From assembly GCA_028279505.1 (NCBI GenBank), contig JANQNP010000126.1, positions 20,027 to 84,026 on the forward strand: a stretch of DNA of 64,000 bases, read 5' to 3'. Shown here one piece after another: positions 17,586 to 25,715 of the stretch (the stretch's first letter is position 1; every line of letters begins with the position of its first letter). The notes under the pieces are model-generated. The model saw only the letters and a list, made by a program, of their open reading frames with translations. It was not told the origin of the DNA and did not search any database. A program made the translations under genes and the position numbers. The DNA is from Dehalococcoidia bacterium (GTDB lineage: Bacteria > Chloroflexota > Dehalococcoidia > UBA2979).

Positions 17586-18685
17586 GAGCGACTGCCGTCC
17601 ACGCGGCGGGTGCGCAGCAGGTAGAGGAAGAAGGGGCCGCCGAGCATGGCGGTGAGGACGCCGACGGGGATCTCCTCGGGGGCGAGGAGCGTCCTCGAGA
17701 CGAGGTCGGCGGCGATCAGGAAGGCGGCGCCGCCGAGTGCCGCAACCGGCAGCAGCCGGCGGTGGTCCCAACCGACGATCATGCGCGCGCTGTGGGGGAC
17801 GATCAGGCCGACGAAGCCGATGATGCCGGCGACGGCGACGGCGGCGGCGGCCATGAGGGATGCACCGGCGAGGATGATGAGGGTGGAGCGGGTGACGTTG
17901 ACGCCGAGCTGGGCCGCCTGCTCACGGTCGAGCTGAAGGACGTTCATGACCCTCGAATGGAGCGCGACGACGACGGCGCCGACGAGGACGTAGGGCGAGG
18001 CGGCGGCGATCCGCTCCCAGGAGGCGGTGTTGAAGCCGCCGAAGATGAAGGACAGGATCGGCTGCGCTCGCTCGCCGCCGGTGAGGAGCATGAAGGAGAT
18101 GCCGGCGGAGAGGACGGCGGAGAGGGCGACGCCGGCGAGGATCAGGGTGGCGCCGCCGGAGCCGGAGGCGGATCCGGGGGCGGAGCGGGCGGCGGCGTAG
18201 ACGAGCACGACGGTGGCGATCGCGCCGGCGAAGGCGAAGACGGGGACCCAGCCGAAGCCGTAGGCGCTGCTGGGGAGCGGCGAGAGGATCGCGATCGCGG
18301 CGCCGAAGCCGGCTCCCGAGGCGACGCCGAGCAGGAACGGATCGGCGAGCGGGTTGCGGAAGACGCCCTGGTAGGAGGTGCCGGAGTAGGCGAGGGCGGC
18401 GCCGACGAGGCCGGCGGCGACGATCCTCGGGAGGCGGACGTCAAACACGATGCGGTCCCAGGTGGCGGGGACATCCTGCTCGATCGCGACGAACGGGAGC
18501 CGGTCGAGCAGCAATCCGAGCGTGGTCCGAGCCGGGATGTCCGCGGCGCCCTGGGTGATCGCGACGAGGGCGACCGCGAGCAGGAGCAGCGCCGCACCGA
18601 TGACGGGATGTGGCCGCACGAACGCCGTCAGCCGTGCCCAGATCGAGGGCGTGTCGGCGACGGCGTCCGCACGTTCCAGGTTCAT
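17582..18685 (-). CDS. btuC: Cobalamin-type ABC transporter permease (BtuC/FecCD)
   Basis: A 367-residue FecCD-family permease with about ten membrane helices. Family motifs include VRLPRIVAAGLVGAALAYSG, FRNPLADPFLLGVASGAGFG and the cytoplasmic GIIGFVGLIVPHSARMIVG coupling segment. It lies 12 bases after the binding-protein gene and overlaps the ATPase start. It would form the B12 channel; family members also carry siderophores or haem, but the upstream cobalamin riboswitch points to corrinoids. Confidence 0.9.
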   Translation of the reverse strand: MNLERADAVADTPSIWARLTAFVRPHPVIGAALLLLAVALVAITQGAADIPARTTLGLLLDRLPFVAIEQDVPATWDRIVFDVRLPRIVAAGLVGAALAYSGTSYQGVFRNPLADPFLLGVASGAGFGAAIAILSPLPSSAYGFGWVPVFAFAGAIATVVLVYAAARSAPGSASGSGGATLILAGVALSAVLSAGISFMLLTGGERAQPILSFIFGGFNTASWERIAAASPYVLVGAVVVALHSRVMNVLQLDREQAAQLGVNVTRSTLIILAGASLMAAAAVAVAGIIGFVGLIVPHSARMIVGWDHRRLLPVAALGGAAFLIAADLVSRTLLAPEEIPVGVLTAMLGGPFFLYLLRTRRVDGSRS

Positions 18686-18697
18686 CGAGGCAGCGAC

Positions 18698-19651
18698 CTA
18701 CTCGAAGAGCTCGGGGTAGAGCAGCGCGGCGACCTCCTCGATCGCCTCGACGATGCGAGGGCCGGGGCGGTTGCCGATGTCCGGATCGACGGGATAGAGG
18801 CGGTCGCTGGCGACGGCGTCGATGACGTCCCAGCCCGGGCGCGCCGCGACGTCTTCCGGCCTGCCACCGTCGAACTCACCGTCGGCGAGCAGGATGACTT
18901 CGGGATTCGCCTCGATCACCGCTTCGGCGGTGAGCTGGGGGAACTGGCTCTCCGCACCCTCGGCCACGTTCGATGCCTTGAGCAGCGTGAGGTAGCTGCC
19001 GATGAAGGTGTCGGGCGCGACGGTGAAGAGGCTGTCGCTCAGCTCGTAGAAGACGCTCGGGCCGGCCTCGACATCCGCGATTGCACTCTCGACGGCGTCG
19101 ATCCGCTCCTGCATCGAGGTGACGAGTGCTTCGGCTTCGTCGCTCTGACCGGTGACCTCGCCCAGGAGCGTGATGTTCTCCAGCACGCCGTCGACGCTGT
19201 CCGCCGCGCGGTTGAGGAAGACCACGAGGCCGAGCCCGCGGAGCTGCTCAACCGATTCCTGCTGACGGGTGGCGACGATCACGAGATCCGGGTCGAAGGA
19301 GAGCACGTTCTCCGGGTCCGGCTCCGAGTAGGAGACCTTCGGAAGGTCCGCGGTCTCGGCGGGGAAGTCGGAGAACTCGTCGGCGGCGATGACACGGTCG
19401 CCGGCGCCGATCGCGAACAGGATCTCGGTCGCGGCGGGCGAGAACGACACGATCCGGGTTGGCGCTTCCTCGAACTGGAGTTCGACGCCATCGGAGTCGG
19501 TGACCGTCAGCGGCTCTTCAGTCGGCGCGGTCGTCGGTGTCGGCGTGGGATCGTCGCTGTCGCCGCACGCGACCAGCGCGAACGCCAGCAGCAGCGGAGC
19601 CAGTACGAGCCCGGGCCCGAAGGCCCAACGTTTCCTCGGAACAATGCTCAT
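18698..19651 (-). CDS. btuF: Cobalamin-type substrate-binding lipoprotein (BtuF-like)
   Basis: A 317-residue lipoprotein. A signal peptide with lipobox LVAC (Cys29) is followed by a Thr/Pro-rich spacer and a class III periplasmic-binding-protein fold with RIVSFSPAATEILFAIGAGDRVIA, the family's first strand-helix unit. Later LVIVATRQQESVEQL and the C-terminal GNRPGPRIVEAIEEVA are also typical. An AGGAGG ribosome site is just upstream of the ATG. It captures the corrinoid for BtuCD and is the first gene after the riboswitch. Confidence 0.9.
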   Translation of the reverse strand: MSIVPRKRWAFGPGLVLAPLLLAFALVACGDSDDPTPTPTTAPTEEPLTVTDSDGVELQFEEAPTRIVSFSPAATEILFAIGAGDRVIAADEFSDFPAETADLPKVSYSEPDPENVLSFDPDLVIVATRQQESVEQLRGLGLVVFLNRAADSVDGVLENITLLGEVTGQSDEAEALVTSMQERIDAVESAIADVEAGPSVFYELSDSLFTVAPDTFIGSYLTLLKASNVAEGAESQFPQLTAEAVIEANPEVILLADGEFDGGRPEDVAARPGWDVIDAVASDRLYPVDPDIGNRPGPRIVEAIEEVAALLYPELFE

Positions 19652-19669
19652 TTCTCATACCTCCTCGAG

Positions 19670-19692
19670 GAGGGGGCACAAGAAACCCCCTC
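19670..19692 (-). terminator. Intrinsic terminator / riboswitch expression platform
   Basis: On the minus strand a stem of CCCCTC and GAGGGG around GCGAT is followed by TTTCTT, just upstream of btuF and downstream of the cobalamin aptamer. A second CCCCCTCC run overlapping the ribosome-binding region could pair with the same G-rich strand. Both fit B12-dependent attenuation or sequestration. Boundaries are approximate. Confidence 0.6.
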
Positions 19693-19699
19693 CATCGCG

Positions 19700-19912
19700 A
19701 GGGGGCAGGTGTGAGGGCGAATGCGGGGCCCGCGGTGCTCCGCATGCCGTCGCCTGTCCTCGCAGGTTCGACAATTACGCGGGCCGGTACTCTGGCTCGC
19801 CGCTGTTCGGGAGCGACCCGATCAGCGACTCACAGTTGCGGGACAGCGCCGGATTCGCACCGGACTTCCCCGGTCACCGCGTCGTGACCGAGGCAGCTTA
19901 GCACCCGCTCCC
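19700..19912 (-). ncRNA. Cobalamin (B12) riboswitch
   Basis: Read on the minus strand, the region contains the highly conserved B12 box GGGGAAGTCCGGTGCGAATC, then CGCTGTCCCGCAACTGTGA, and further on AGCCAGAGTACC. These are the core junction and J6/3 elements of the RF00174 cobalamin aptamer, in the right order and spacing. It lies in the 5' leader of btuFCD, so B12 would switch off uptake. Exact ends are estimated; a covariance-model search would fix them. Confidence 0.93.
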
Positions 19913-19943
19913 CGTTACGCGCCCACCGGTGGTCGCTTCCGCC

Positions 19944-19949
19944 TACGAT
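19944..19949 (+). promoter_or_regulatory. Putative -10 box of the TfoX-like gene, leaderless
   Basis: TACGAT, 6 bases before the ATG at 19956. Spacing suggests transcription starts at the start codon. No clear -35. Confidence 0.4.
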
Positions 19950-19955
19950 GGGGCT

Positions 19956-20321
19956 ATGGCCGACCGAGAGTTCGCCGATCACGCGCTCGAGTTGCTGGCA
20001 CCGCTCGGCCCGGTTCGGGCGCGGGCGATGTTCGGCGGCTTCGGCATCTACCACGAGGACGTCATGTTTGGCCTCGTCGCCTACGACCAGCTGTACCTGA
20101 AGGTCGACGACGAGACGAAGGAACGGTTCCGCGAGGTGGGCGGGGAGCCGTTCAGCTACGACGGCAAGGGCAAGCCGATCGAGATGTCGTACTGGACGCC
20201 ACCCGAGGATGCGCAGGACGACCCGAGCGCCCTGCTGCCGTGGGCCGAACTCGCCCTCGAGGCGGCGCGGCGCGCGAAGGCGAAGCGGCCGACGCGGCGG
20301 CCTCGGAAGCGGCGGGCGTAG
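19956..20321 (+). CDS. TfoX/Sxy N-terminal domain protein
   Basis: A 121-residue protein consisting of a TfoX N-terminal domain alone: VRARAMFGGFGIYHEDVMFGL, then LYLKVDDETKERF and FSYDGKGKPIEMSYWTPPE. In Gammaproteobacteria TfoX regulates competence, but single-domain relatives are widespread in other bacteria and of unknown role. The tail is Arg/Lys-rich (RRPRKRRA), which could contact nucleic acid. Start 19956 is chosen over the in-frame 19929 because the first nine residues upstream are not family-like and overlap the -10 box. Confidence 0.85.
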   Translation: MADREFADHALELLAPLGPVRARAMFGGFGIYHEDVMFGLVAYDQLYLKVDDETKERFREVGGEPFSYDGKGKPIEMSYWTPPEDAQDDPSALLPWAELALEAARRAKAKRPTRRPRKRRA

Positions 20322-20369
20322 TAGGGAAGGGCGGGGCGCTGCCGGGGCCGGCGGTTGGCTGGCCTCGCG

Positions 20370-21335
20370 TCAGCGTTGGTCGAGGCGTCCGGCGAGTGCT
20401 TCCACTTCGTCCGCAACGGCGCGGGGTTCGACGACTCGGACCGGGGCGGCAAGGGCCAGTCCGACCACCGCCATGACGAGCGCGTCCAGGTTGCGGGCGC
20501 GGAGTCGAAGCGTGCAGGAGTCCGCTTCGGTGTCGACCGGGGTGTGATCGACCGAGGACAACGCGTCGGCGAGCTGTTCGTACGGGGCGCGCACGGCGAC
20601 GAGCGTCTCGTGCTCGCGAGGGATCGCGGCGACCGATGCGGCGAAGTAGGCAGCCGCGTCGCCGCCGGGGATATCACGCGGCTCGAAGCGTCCGCCGGAC
20701 CGTCGCGCGCCACAAAGGCGGTCGAGGCGGAACGTGCGCCAATCGGCGCGGCGGAGGTCCCAGGCGACGAGGTACCAGAGACGGCCGGCCGCGACCAACT
20801 GGTGCGGTTCGACCACTCGCCGGCTGCCCTCGCCGTCGGGGCGCTGGTAGTTGAAGCGGACTTCCTCGTGGTCGCGGCACGCCAGGGCGAGGACGCCGAG
20901 CACCTCGGGGTCGATGACCTCGTGATCGCCGGGCGCCCGACCGAGGGACACCACGCTGGAGTGGAGCGCGGAGACGCGACGGCGCAGGTGGTTGGGGAGC
21001 ACCTGCTCGATCCGGGTGAGCGCCCGGAGCGAGGTGTCCTCGAACCCCGCGATCGCGGCACCGGCGGCGGCGCGCAGGCCGACGGCGACGGCGACGGCTT
21101 CGTCGTCGTCGAAGAGGAGGGGCGGCAGGTGGGCGCCGGCGGCGAGCCGGTAGCCGCCATCAGCGCCGGGGGTGGCGTCCACCTCGTAGCCGAGGTCGCG
21201 CAGCCGGTCGACGTCGCGGCGGACGGTGCGCTCGGTGACCTCGAGGCGGTCGGCGAGCTCGGCGCCGCGCCAGAGGCGGTGGGTTTGCAGTAGGGCGAGG
21301 AGCCTTAGCGCCCGGCCGGTGGGGTCGTTCTGCAT
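20370..21335 (-). CDS. HTH-WYL transcriptional regulator (YafY/DeoR-like)
   Basis: A 321-residue regulator. N-terminal helix-turn-helix with GAELADRLEVTERTVRRDVD (about 25-44), followed by the GYEVDATPGADGGYRL wing, a helical linker, and a WYL domain around 155-230 (RVVEPHQLVAAGRLWYLVAWD). WYL domains bind nucleic-acid or nucleotide ligands in other systems. It is divergent from the alpha/beta hydrolase gene; the gap holds a perfect palindrome, so it probably controls itself and the hydrolase. Confidence 0.9.
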   Translation of the reverse strand: MQNDPTGRALRLLALLQTHRLWRGAELADRLEVTERTVRRDVDRLRDLGYEVDATPGADGGYRLAAGAHLPPLLFDDDEAVAVAVGLRAAAGAAIAGFEDTSLRALTRIEQVLPNHLRRRVSALHSSVVSLGRAPGDHEVIDPEVLGVLALACRDHEEVRFNYQRPDGEGSRRVVEPHQLVAAGRLWYLVAWDLRRADWRTFRLDRLCGARRSGGRFEPRDIPGGDAAAYFAASVAAIPREHETLVAVRAPYEQLADALSSVDHTPVDTEADSCTLRLRARNLDALVMAVVGLALAAPVRVVEPRAVADEVEALAGRLDQR

Positions 21336-21353
21336 GTTCGGAGGATGCCATCA

Positions 21354-21378
21354 ATTGCGGACATGATCTGTCCGCAAT
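21354..21378. promoter_or_regulatory. Operator-like perfect palindrome between divergent genes
   Basis: Arms ATTGCGGACA (21354-21363) and TGTCCGCAAT (21369-21378) around spacer TGATC. It lies 18 bases upstream of the WYL-regulator start and about 56 bases upstream of the hydrolase start. A 10-bp perfect arm in a divergent promoter region next to an HTH gene strongly suggests a regulator-binding site. Confidence 0.7.
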
Positions 21379-21434
21379 GGGTCGTACGTTCGAGTTCGAC
21401 CGAGCCGATCAGGAACAGCGAACGAGGGATGCAC

Positions 21435-22379
21435 ATGTTCGATCCAGCCGACTTTCTCAAGCCCACGCTCATCTCCGTCAACGGGGTGGAGCTCGAAGTC
21501 TTCGAGGCAGGTCAAACGAATCGGGAGAAGGCAGTCGTGCTCTGTCACGGGTGGCCGGAGCACGCGTTCTCGTGGCGTCATCAGATTCCCGCTCTGGTTG
21601 CGGCCGGGTATCACGTGATCGCTCCGAACCAGCGGGGCTACGGGAACTCGTCTCGTCCGGACGAGGTGACCGAGTACGACATCGAACAGCTGTCGGGCGA
21701 TCTGGTCACGCTGCTCGATCACTACGGGTACGACGACGCGACCTTCGTCGGCCACGACTGGGGTGCGTTCGTGGTGTGGGGGCTAACGCTCCTGCATCCG
21801 GAGCGGGTGAACCGTGTCGTGGCGCTGAGCCTGCCGTACCAGGAGCGCGGCGAGCAGCCGTGGATCGAGTGGATGGAAGCCTCGTTCGGCGGCGACTTCT
21901 ACTTCGTCCACTTCAATCGTCAGCCGGGTGTCGCGGACGCGGTGTTCGAGGAGCACACGGCCCAGTTCCTCCGCAACACGTACCGGCAGAACGTGCCGCC
22001 GAGCGAGCCGCAGCCGGGGATGGCGTTGATCAACCTCGCCAGGGCGGAGAGGCCGCTCGGCGAGCCGATCATGAGCGAGCGTGAGCTGGACGTCTTCGTC
22101 TCGGCGTTCGAATCGTCAGGGTTCACTGGCAGCATCAACTGGTACCGGAACCTCGATCGCAACTGGCACCTGCTGGCGGACGTCGATCCGGTGATCCGGC
22201 AACCGGCGCTGATGATCTACGGGGACCGCGATCTGGTGGCGCGAGCCGAGCGGCTGGCAGAGTTCGTGCCGAACGTGGAGGTGGTCAACCTCGATTGCGG
22301 TCACTGGATCCAGCAGGAGCGGCCGGACGAGACGAACCGGGCGATCCTCGAGTTCCTCGAACGGCAGGACGGCGGCTAG
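21435..22379 (+). CDS. Alpha/beta hydrolase, epoxide-hydrolase-like
   Basis: A 314-residue hydrolase. HGWPEHAFSWRHQIP (oxyanion region), nucleophile Asp in FVGHDWGAF, and catalytic His in LDCGHWIQQERP give an Asp-His pair as in soluble epoxide hydrolases and haloalkane dehalogenases; the acid is probably the Asp in YGDRDLV. Tyr residues of the cap that would activate an epoxide are plausible but not certain. Start 21435 is preferred over 21429 or 21345 because GAGG lies 7 bases upstream. It is divergent from and probably controlled by the WYL regulator. Confidence 0.87.
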   Translation: MFDPADFLKPTLISVNGVELEVFEAGQTNREKAVVLCHGWPEHAFSWRHQIPALVAAGYHVIAPNQRGYGNSSRPDEVTEYDIEQLSGDLVTLLDHYGYDDATFVGHDWGAFVVWGLTLLHPERVNRVVALSLPYQERGEQPWIEWMEASFGGDFYFVHFNRQPGVADAVFEEHTAQFLRNTYRQNVPPSEPQPGMALINLARAERPLGEPIMSERELDVFVSAFESSGFTGSINWYRNLDRNWHLLADVDPVIRQPALMIYGDRDLVARAERLAEFVPNVEVVNLDCGHWIQQERPDETNRAILEFLERQDGG

Positions 22380-22394
22380 CCGCGGAGGCGAGCG

Positions 22395-22748
22395 CTAATC
22401 GGATCGACCGTCGCGCGCGAGCAACTCACGCGCGCGGCGAGCGGCTTCGGCGACCTTCGGGCTGTCGCTCTCGGCGAGTTCATCGAGCTGTTGGGCGGCG
22501 TCATCGTCGCCGCCGATGTCCTCGAGCACCTGGCGGTGCAGGTCGGAATCGTGGCCCGCGGCGATCGCTTCCTCGATGAGCGGCACCGAGCGCTCGCCGG
22601 CCTGAACAAGCATCATCCCGGCCATGGTGCGGACGTCCTCGTCATCGGAATCGAGGGCCGATACGAGGGTGCGGCCGGCCGACTTGAGGGAGGTGCGCCG
22701 CCAGGCTTGTCCGGCGCTCAGCACGCGGAGTCTGGAGCGAAGGCTCAT
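22395..22748 (-). CDS. Small HEAT-repeat-like protein
   Basis: A 117-residue helical protein with repeated units of the form DEDVRTMAGMMLVQAGERSVPLIEEAI and DSDLHRQVLEDIGGDDDAAQQL, resembling HEAT/ARM repeats. No membrane segment or catalytic motif. It follows the HEAT-containing hydrolase gene by 22 bases on the same strand. Function unknown; likely a protein-interaction module. Confidence 0.7.
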   Translation of the reverse strand: MSLRSRLRVLSAGQAWRRTSLKSAGRTLVSALDSDDEDVRTMAGMMLVQAGERSVPLIEEAIAAGHDSDLHRQVLEDIGGDDDAAQQLDELAESDSPKVAEAARRARELLARDGRSD

Positions 22749-22770
22749 GCGTCGATCCTAACCCAGGCGG

Positions 22771-23850
22771 TCACAGGTGCCGCGCGAGGTCATGCTCCTG
22801 CCAGTAGTCGGCTTCGTGGGTCGCACCGTGGTCGAACCAGCCGTTGCGATGCTCCTCGACGGCGGGATGACGGAATCGCTGCCCCCCTCGGTCGGCCATG
22901 ATCACGAGGTCGAAACGCACCCGGAAGGAGATGATCCGCTGGACGTTGGCGAACGCCGGGTACCAGGCGCGATGCACCGGCCAGCTGAGCAGCACGAGTC
23001 GATCGACCTCGAGCCCGAGCTGTGTCGCGAGGTTGGCCACGGTGCCGCCGTGGCTGTGTCCCACGACATCGGGCGTGTCGAGCCCCTGATTCTCAACCCA
23101 CTCCACCATCCGGGTCGCGGCGGCGACCCGTGCGGCATGGTTGTAGGCGCCGCTCCACTTGAACGGAGGATCGTGGATCGGAGCGAGGTCCGTTGTCGCG
23201 AGGTGCTGAATGAAGTCGGACCCGGCCTGGTACCAATCAGCGTTCGATGCCCAGGTGCCGTGGGTGACGAACGCAGTGTTCGACCGCGGTCGAGGGTCAC
23301 CGTCTGGCTCGATCTCGACCGCGAGTTCGAGGAGGCGCGGGTGGTCAGCTCGGACGTTCGCTAACGCGGTCGCGGAGATGTCACGGGCGAGTTCGTCTTC
23401 GGAACCGATGCCCTCGACAAGCTCGTGGACGAGGTCGTCGCGCGCGCCGCTGGTGATCACAGCGGCAGCCGCAGCTGCCGCGCGAACGACGGGAGCATCG
23501 CTGTGGGTGGAAGCCTCGATCAGTGCGCATGCCGCCTCGGTGTCTGCCTCTGCCGCGCGTACCGCGAGCTGCGGGCCACGATCGTGGACGAGACGGGGAG
23601 ATCGCTTTGCGCGGTGCGTGGCGAGATCGATGTCGAGCGTCGAGACGATCCGCTCGTAGTCGATCGGTCCCGACGCCTGCAGACGACGGCGGTCGGGGAG
23701 CGGGAACCGGCGATCGCCGTCGAGCCGATCGCCATCGCCGGTGAGGATCAAGCTGGTCGCGAGCAGGAATGCGGCCTGCGAGAGTTGCGCCGCCTCACCC
23801 TCGGCAGAGAACGCGTCGGGGCCGGGTATCGGGGCTGCGCGTCGGTACAT
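22771..23850 (-). CDS. HEAT-like domain plus serine alpha/beta hydrolase
   Basis: A 359-residue protein. Residues ~70-180 are Ala-rich helical repeats (VRAAAAAAAVITSGARDDLV), HEAT-like. The C-terminal half is an alpha/beta hydrolase with FVTHGTWASNADWY and nucleophile elbow VVGHSHGGTVANL; a lipase/esterase-like role is inferred. A late His (WFDHGATHEADYW) may complete the triad. Residues 22-40 are moderately hydrophobic (possible membrane contact). GGGGAG lies upstream of the ATG. Predicted operon with the small HEAT-like gene. Confidence 0.72.
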   Translation of the reverse strand: MYRRAAPIPGPDAFSAEGEAAQLSQAAFLLATSLILTGDGDRLDGDRRFPLPDRRRLQASGPIDYERIVSTLDIDLATHRAKRSPRLVHDRGPQLAVRAAEADTEAACALIEASTHSDAPVVRAAAAAAAVITSGARDDLVHELVEGIGSEDELARDISATALANVRADHPRLLELAVEIEPDGDPRPRSNTAFVTHGTWASNADWYQAGSDFIQHLATTDLAPIHDPPFKWSGAYNHAARVAAATRMVEWVENQGLDTPDVVGHSHGGTVANLATQLGLEVDRLVLLSWPVHRAWYPAFANVQRIISFRVRFDLVIMADRGGQRFRHPAVEEHRNGWFDHGATHEADYWQEHDLARHL

Positions 23851-24046
23851 TGACTCCCCTCAACGCGGCTACCGTCCAGGGACCGAGGCCGACTAGATCG
23901 GGCGAGCGCCTCTCGCCGCGAGTGAGCATAACATCAGTGATGCGTGAGTCTCTCGACTGTCGCGCTGCGCTTAGCTCCGCGTGGTCGAGGTTGAGCAGGC
24001 GAGCAGGGAACTCCGGCGCCCTCGACCCCGGTCGCGCTCAACCGGA

Positions 24047-24937
24047 CTAACCGCGGAGGCGGGTTTCGGCGAGCTCCGGGTTGCGGCGGGCGAGGATGTT
24101 GTCGAAGCGCTGGCGCAGGTTCGGGTCCTGGGTTTCGTGGGTCAGGACGTAGAACTGGTCGTCGTTGATGGCCTGGAAGACCTTTTCCGCGGTCTCGGAG
24201 GGGTCCTGGCCGGTGTCGCCGATCCGATCCGCCCAATCGTTGGTGCGCTTCGCGGTCTCGGCGGCGTCGATGCGGTGGACCTCGTCGGTGACCTGGTCCT
24301 CGGGGCGGTTGCGGCTGGCGGCGGCGATCTGGGTTCGGACGCCGCCGGGACAGAGGACGGAGCAGCCGACGCGACCGTCGGTGGCCTGACGGAGGTGGAA
24401 GTAGAGGGCCTCCGAGAGGCGCACGACGCCGTGCTTCGAGACGCCGTAGATGCCGAGCTGCGGGCCGCCGGAGAGGCCGGCGGTGGAGGCGGTGTTGACG
24501 ATGTGCCCGGGCTCGTCCTGCGCGAGCATGATCGGGGTGAAGACGCGGATGCCGTGGACGACGCCCCACAGGTTCACGTCGAGCGTCCACTGCCAGTCGC
24601 TCAGGGGCTGCTCCCAGATGTACTGGTCGCGGTCGCCGACGATGGAGCCGCCGACGACGACGCCGGCGTTGTTGCAGAGGATGTGGACGCCGCCGTACTC
24701 GGCGAGGGTGCGGTCGGCGAGGTCCTGCAGGGCCGCCTCGGTGGAGACGTCGCAGACAACGCCGAGGACGTCGTGCTCGGCCTGACGCATCTCGGTGACA
24801 GCCGCCTCGAGGGCGTCTTCCTCCACGTCGGCGAGGACGACCTTCATGCCGGCCTGAGCGAAGCGGTCGGCCATGGCGCGGCCGATGCCGCTGGCGCCAC
24901 CGGTGACGACGGCGACTTTGCCCTCGAACTCTTGCAT
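24047..24937 (-). CDS. SDR family oxidoreductase
   Basis: A 296-residue classical short-chain dehydrogenase: TGGASGIG cofactor motif at 12-19, Asp in LADVEED (suggesting NAD preference), NNAG near 90, catalytic Ser in VNTASTAG, and YGVSK. The C-terminus carries an extra ~50 residues ending in LRQRFDNILARRNPEL. The substrate is not predictable. A GGGAGGGAG ribosome site precedes the ATG, and the gene follows the CPBP protease gene by 21 bases on the same strand. Confidence 0.92.
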   Translation of the reverse strand: MQEFEGKVAVVTGGASGIGRAMADRFAQAGMKVVLADVEEDALEAAVTEMRQAEHDVLGVVCDVSTEAALQDLADRTLAEYGGVHILCNNAGVVVGGSIVGDRDQYIWEQPLSDWQWTLDVNLWGVVHGIRVFTPIMLAQDEPGHIVNTASTAGLSGGPQLGIYGVSKHGVVRLSEALYFHLRQATDGRVGCSVLCPGGVRTQIAAASRNRPEDQVTDEVHRIDAAETAKRTNDWADRIGDTGQDPSETAEKVFQAINDDQFYVLTHETQDPNLRQRFDNILARRNPELAETRLRG

Positions 24938-24958
24938 GCCGATCTCCCTCCCGACGGG

Positions 24959-25603
24959 TTAGCCCGTCGCTACCAACCTGACGAAGACGTTGAGGCCCCA
25001 GTGGATGAGGAACGGGTAGAGGAACGAGTTCGTCCGCCACGCGATCCAGCCGAAGCCGGCGCCGCCGAGCACCGTGGTCATGGTCTCCAGCTCGGGCTTG
25101 CCGAGGTGGGCCATGGCGAACGGTACCGCCTGGAGCATGATGGCGGAGGGGCCGACGACTCGATACAGCCCGAAGAAGAGGAAGCCGCGGAAGAGGAACT
25201 CCCAGGCGAAGAGGTCAGTGCCGGAGACGACGAGGACGTCGAGGGTGCTGCGGTCGCTCCTCGAGTAATAGTCCTGGACCTCCGAGGTGTTCGCGGCGAT
25301 GAAGAGGAACGGCGAGAGGACGAGCAGGACGCCGGCGGTCCAGCGGAGGCCGGCGCGCCAGTCGCCGAGCCGGAAGCCGTAGTCACGTAGCGAGTCGCGG
25401 AAGACGAGGAGCACGAGGGCGACAGGGATCACGAGATAGAGGAGGACGCTCTCGGCGGCGGCGCTGCGCAGCGAGGTGGCGAAGGTGTCGCGGGGGACGA
25501 CGTCGTGGTACTCGTCGACGAGCAGCAGCATGGTGCTGGCGAAGACGATGACGTTGAGCCGGACGTCGAGCTTGACGCCGAGGATCGTGACCTCATCGCG
25601 CAT
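24959..25603 (-). CDS. CPBP family intramembrane metalloprotease (variant EExxxR motif)
   Basis: A 214-residue membrane protein with about six or seven helices. The CPBP/Abi signature reads AWEFLFRGFLF, where the first Glu of the usual EExxxR is Trp; the second Glu and the Arg are present. The second motif FAMAHLGKP supplies one His and the third, LIHWGLN, another. Related proteins (Rce1-like) cleave prenylated or signal peptides in the membrane. Start 25603 (MRDEVTI) is chosen because the upstream in-frame stretch is Arg-rich and overlaps the divergent peptidase promoter. Confidence 0.83.
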   Translation of the reverse strand: MRDEVTILGVKLDVRLNVIVFASTMLLLVDEYHDVVPRDTFATSLRSAAAESVLLYLVIPVALVLLVFRDSLRDYGFRLGDWRAGLRWTAGVLLVLSPFLFIAANTSEVQDYYSRSDRSTLDVLVVSGTDLFAWEFLFRGFLFFGLYRVVGPSAIMLQAVPFAMAHLGKPELETMTTVLGGAGFGWIAWRTNSFLYPFLIHWGLNVFVRLVATG

Positions 25604-25715
25604 CGATCGGTCCCTCACCCCTCGGGCGCTGGCTGGGCGCGTTCGCGGTGGATCGCCGCGCCATGATATGCAGCGCGTACCGACCCGCCGTGATCGCAGC
25701 GACAGGAGTCCCGCG

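Noticed and set aside
16785..17771. Longer N-terminus for the BtuD-like ATPase
   Set aside because: The extra 62 residues are Arg/Pro-rich and lie over the permease gene; the GTGA overlap gives the better start at 17585.
17567..19714. A 715-codon open frame opposite btuFC
   Set aside because: Low-complexity shadow; the opposite strand encodes the transporter and the riboswitch leader.
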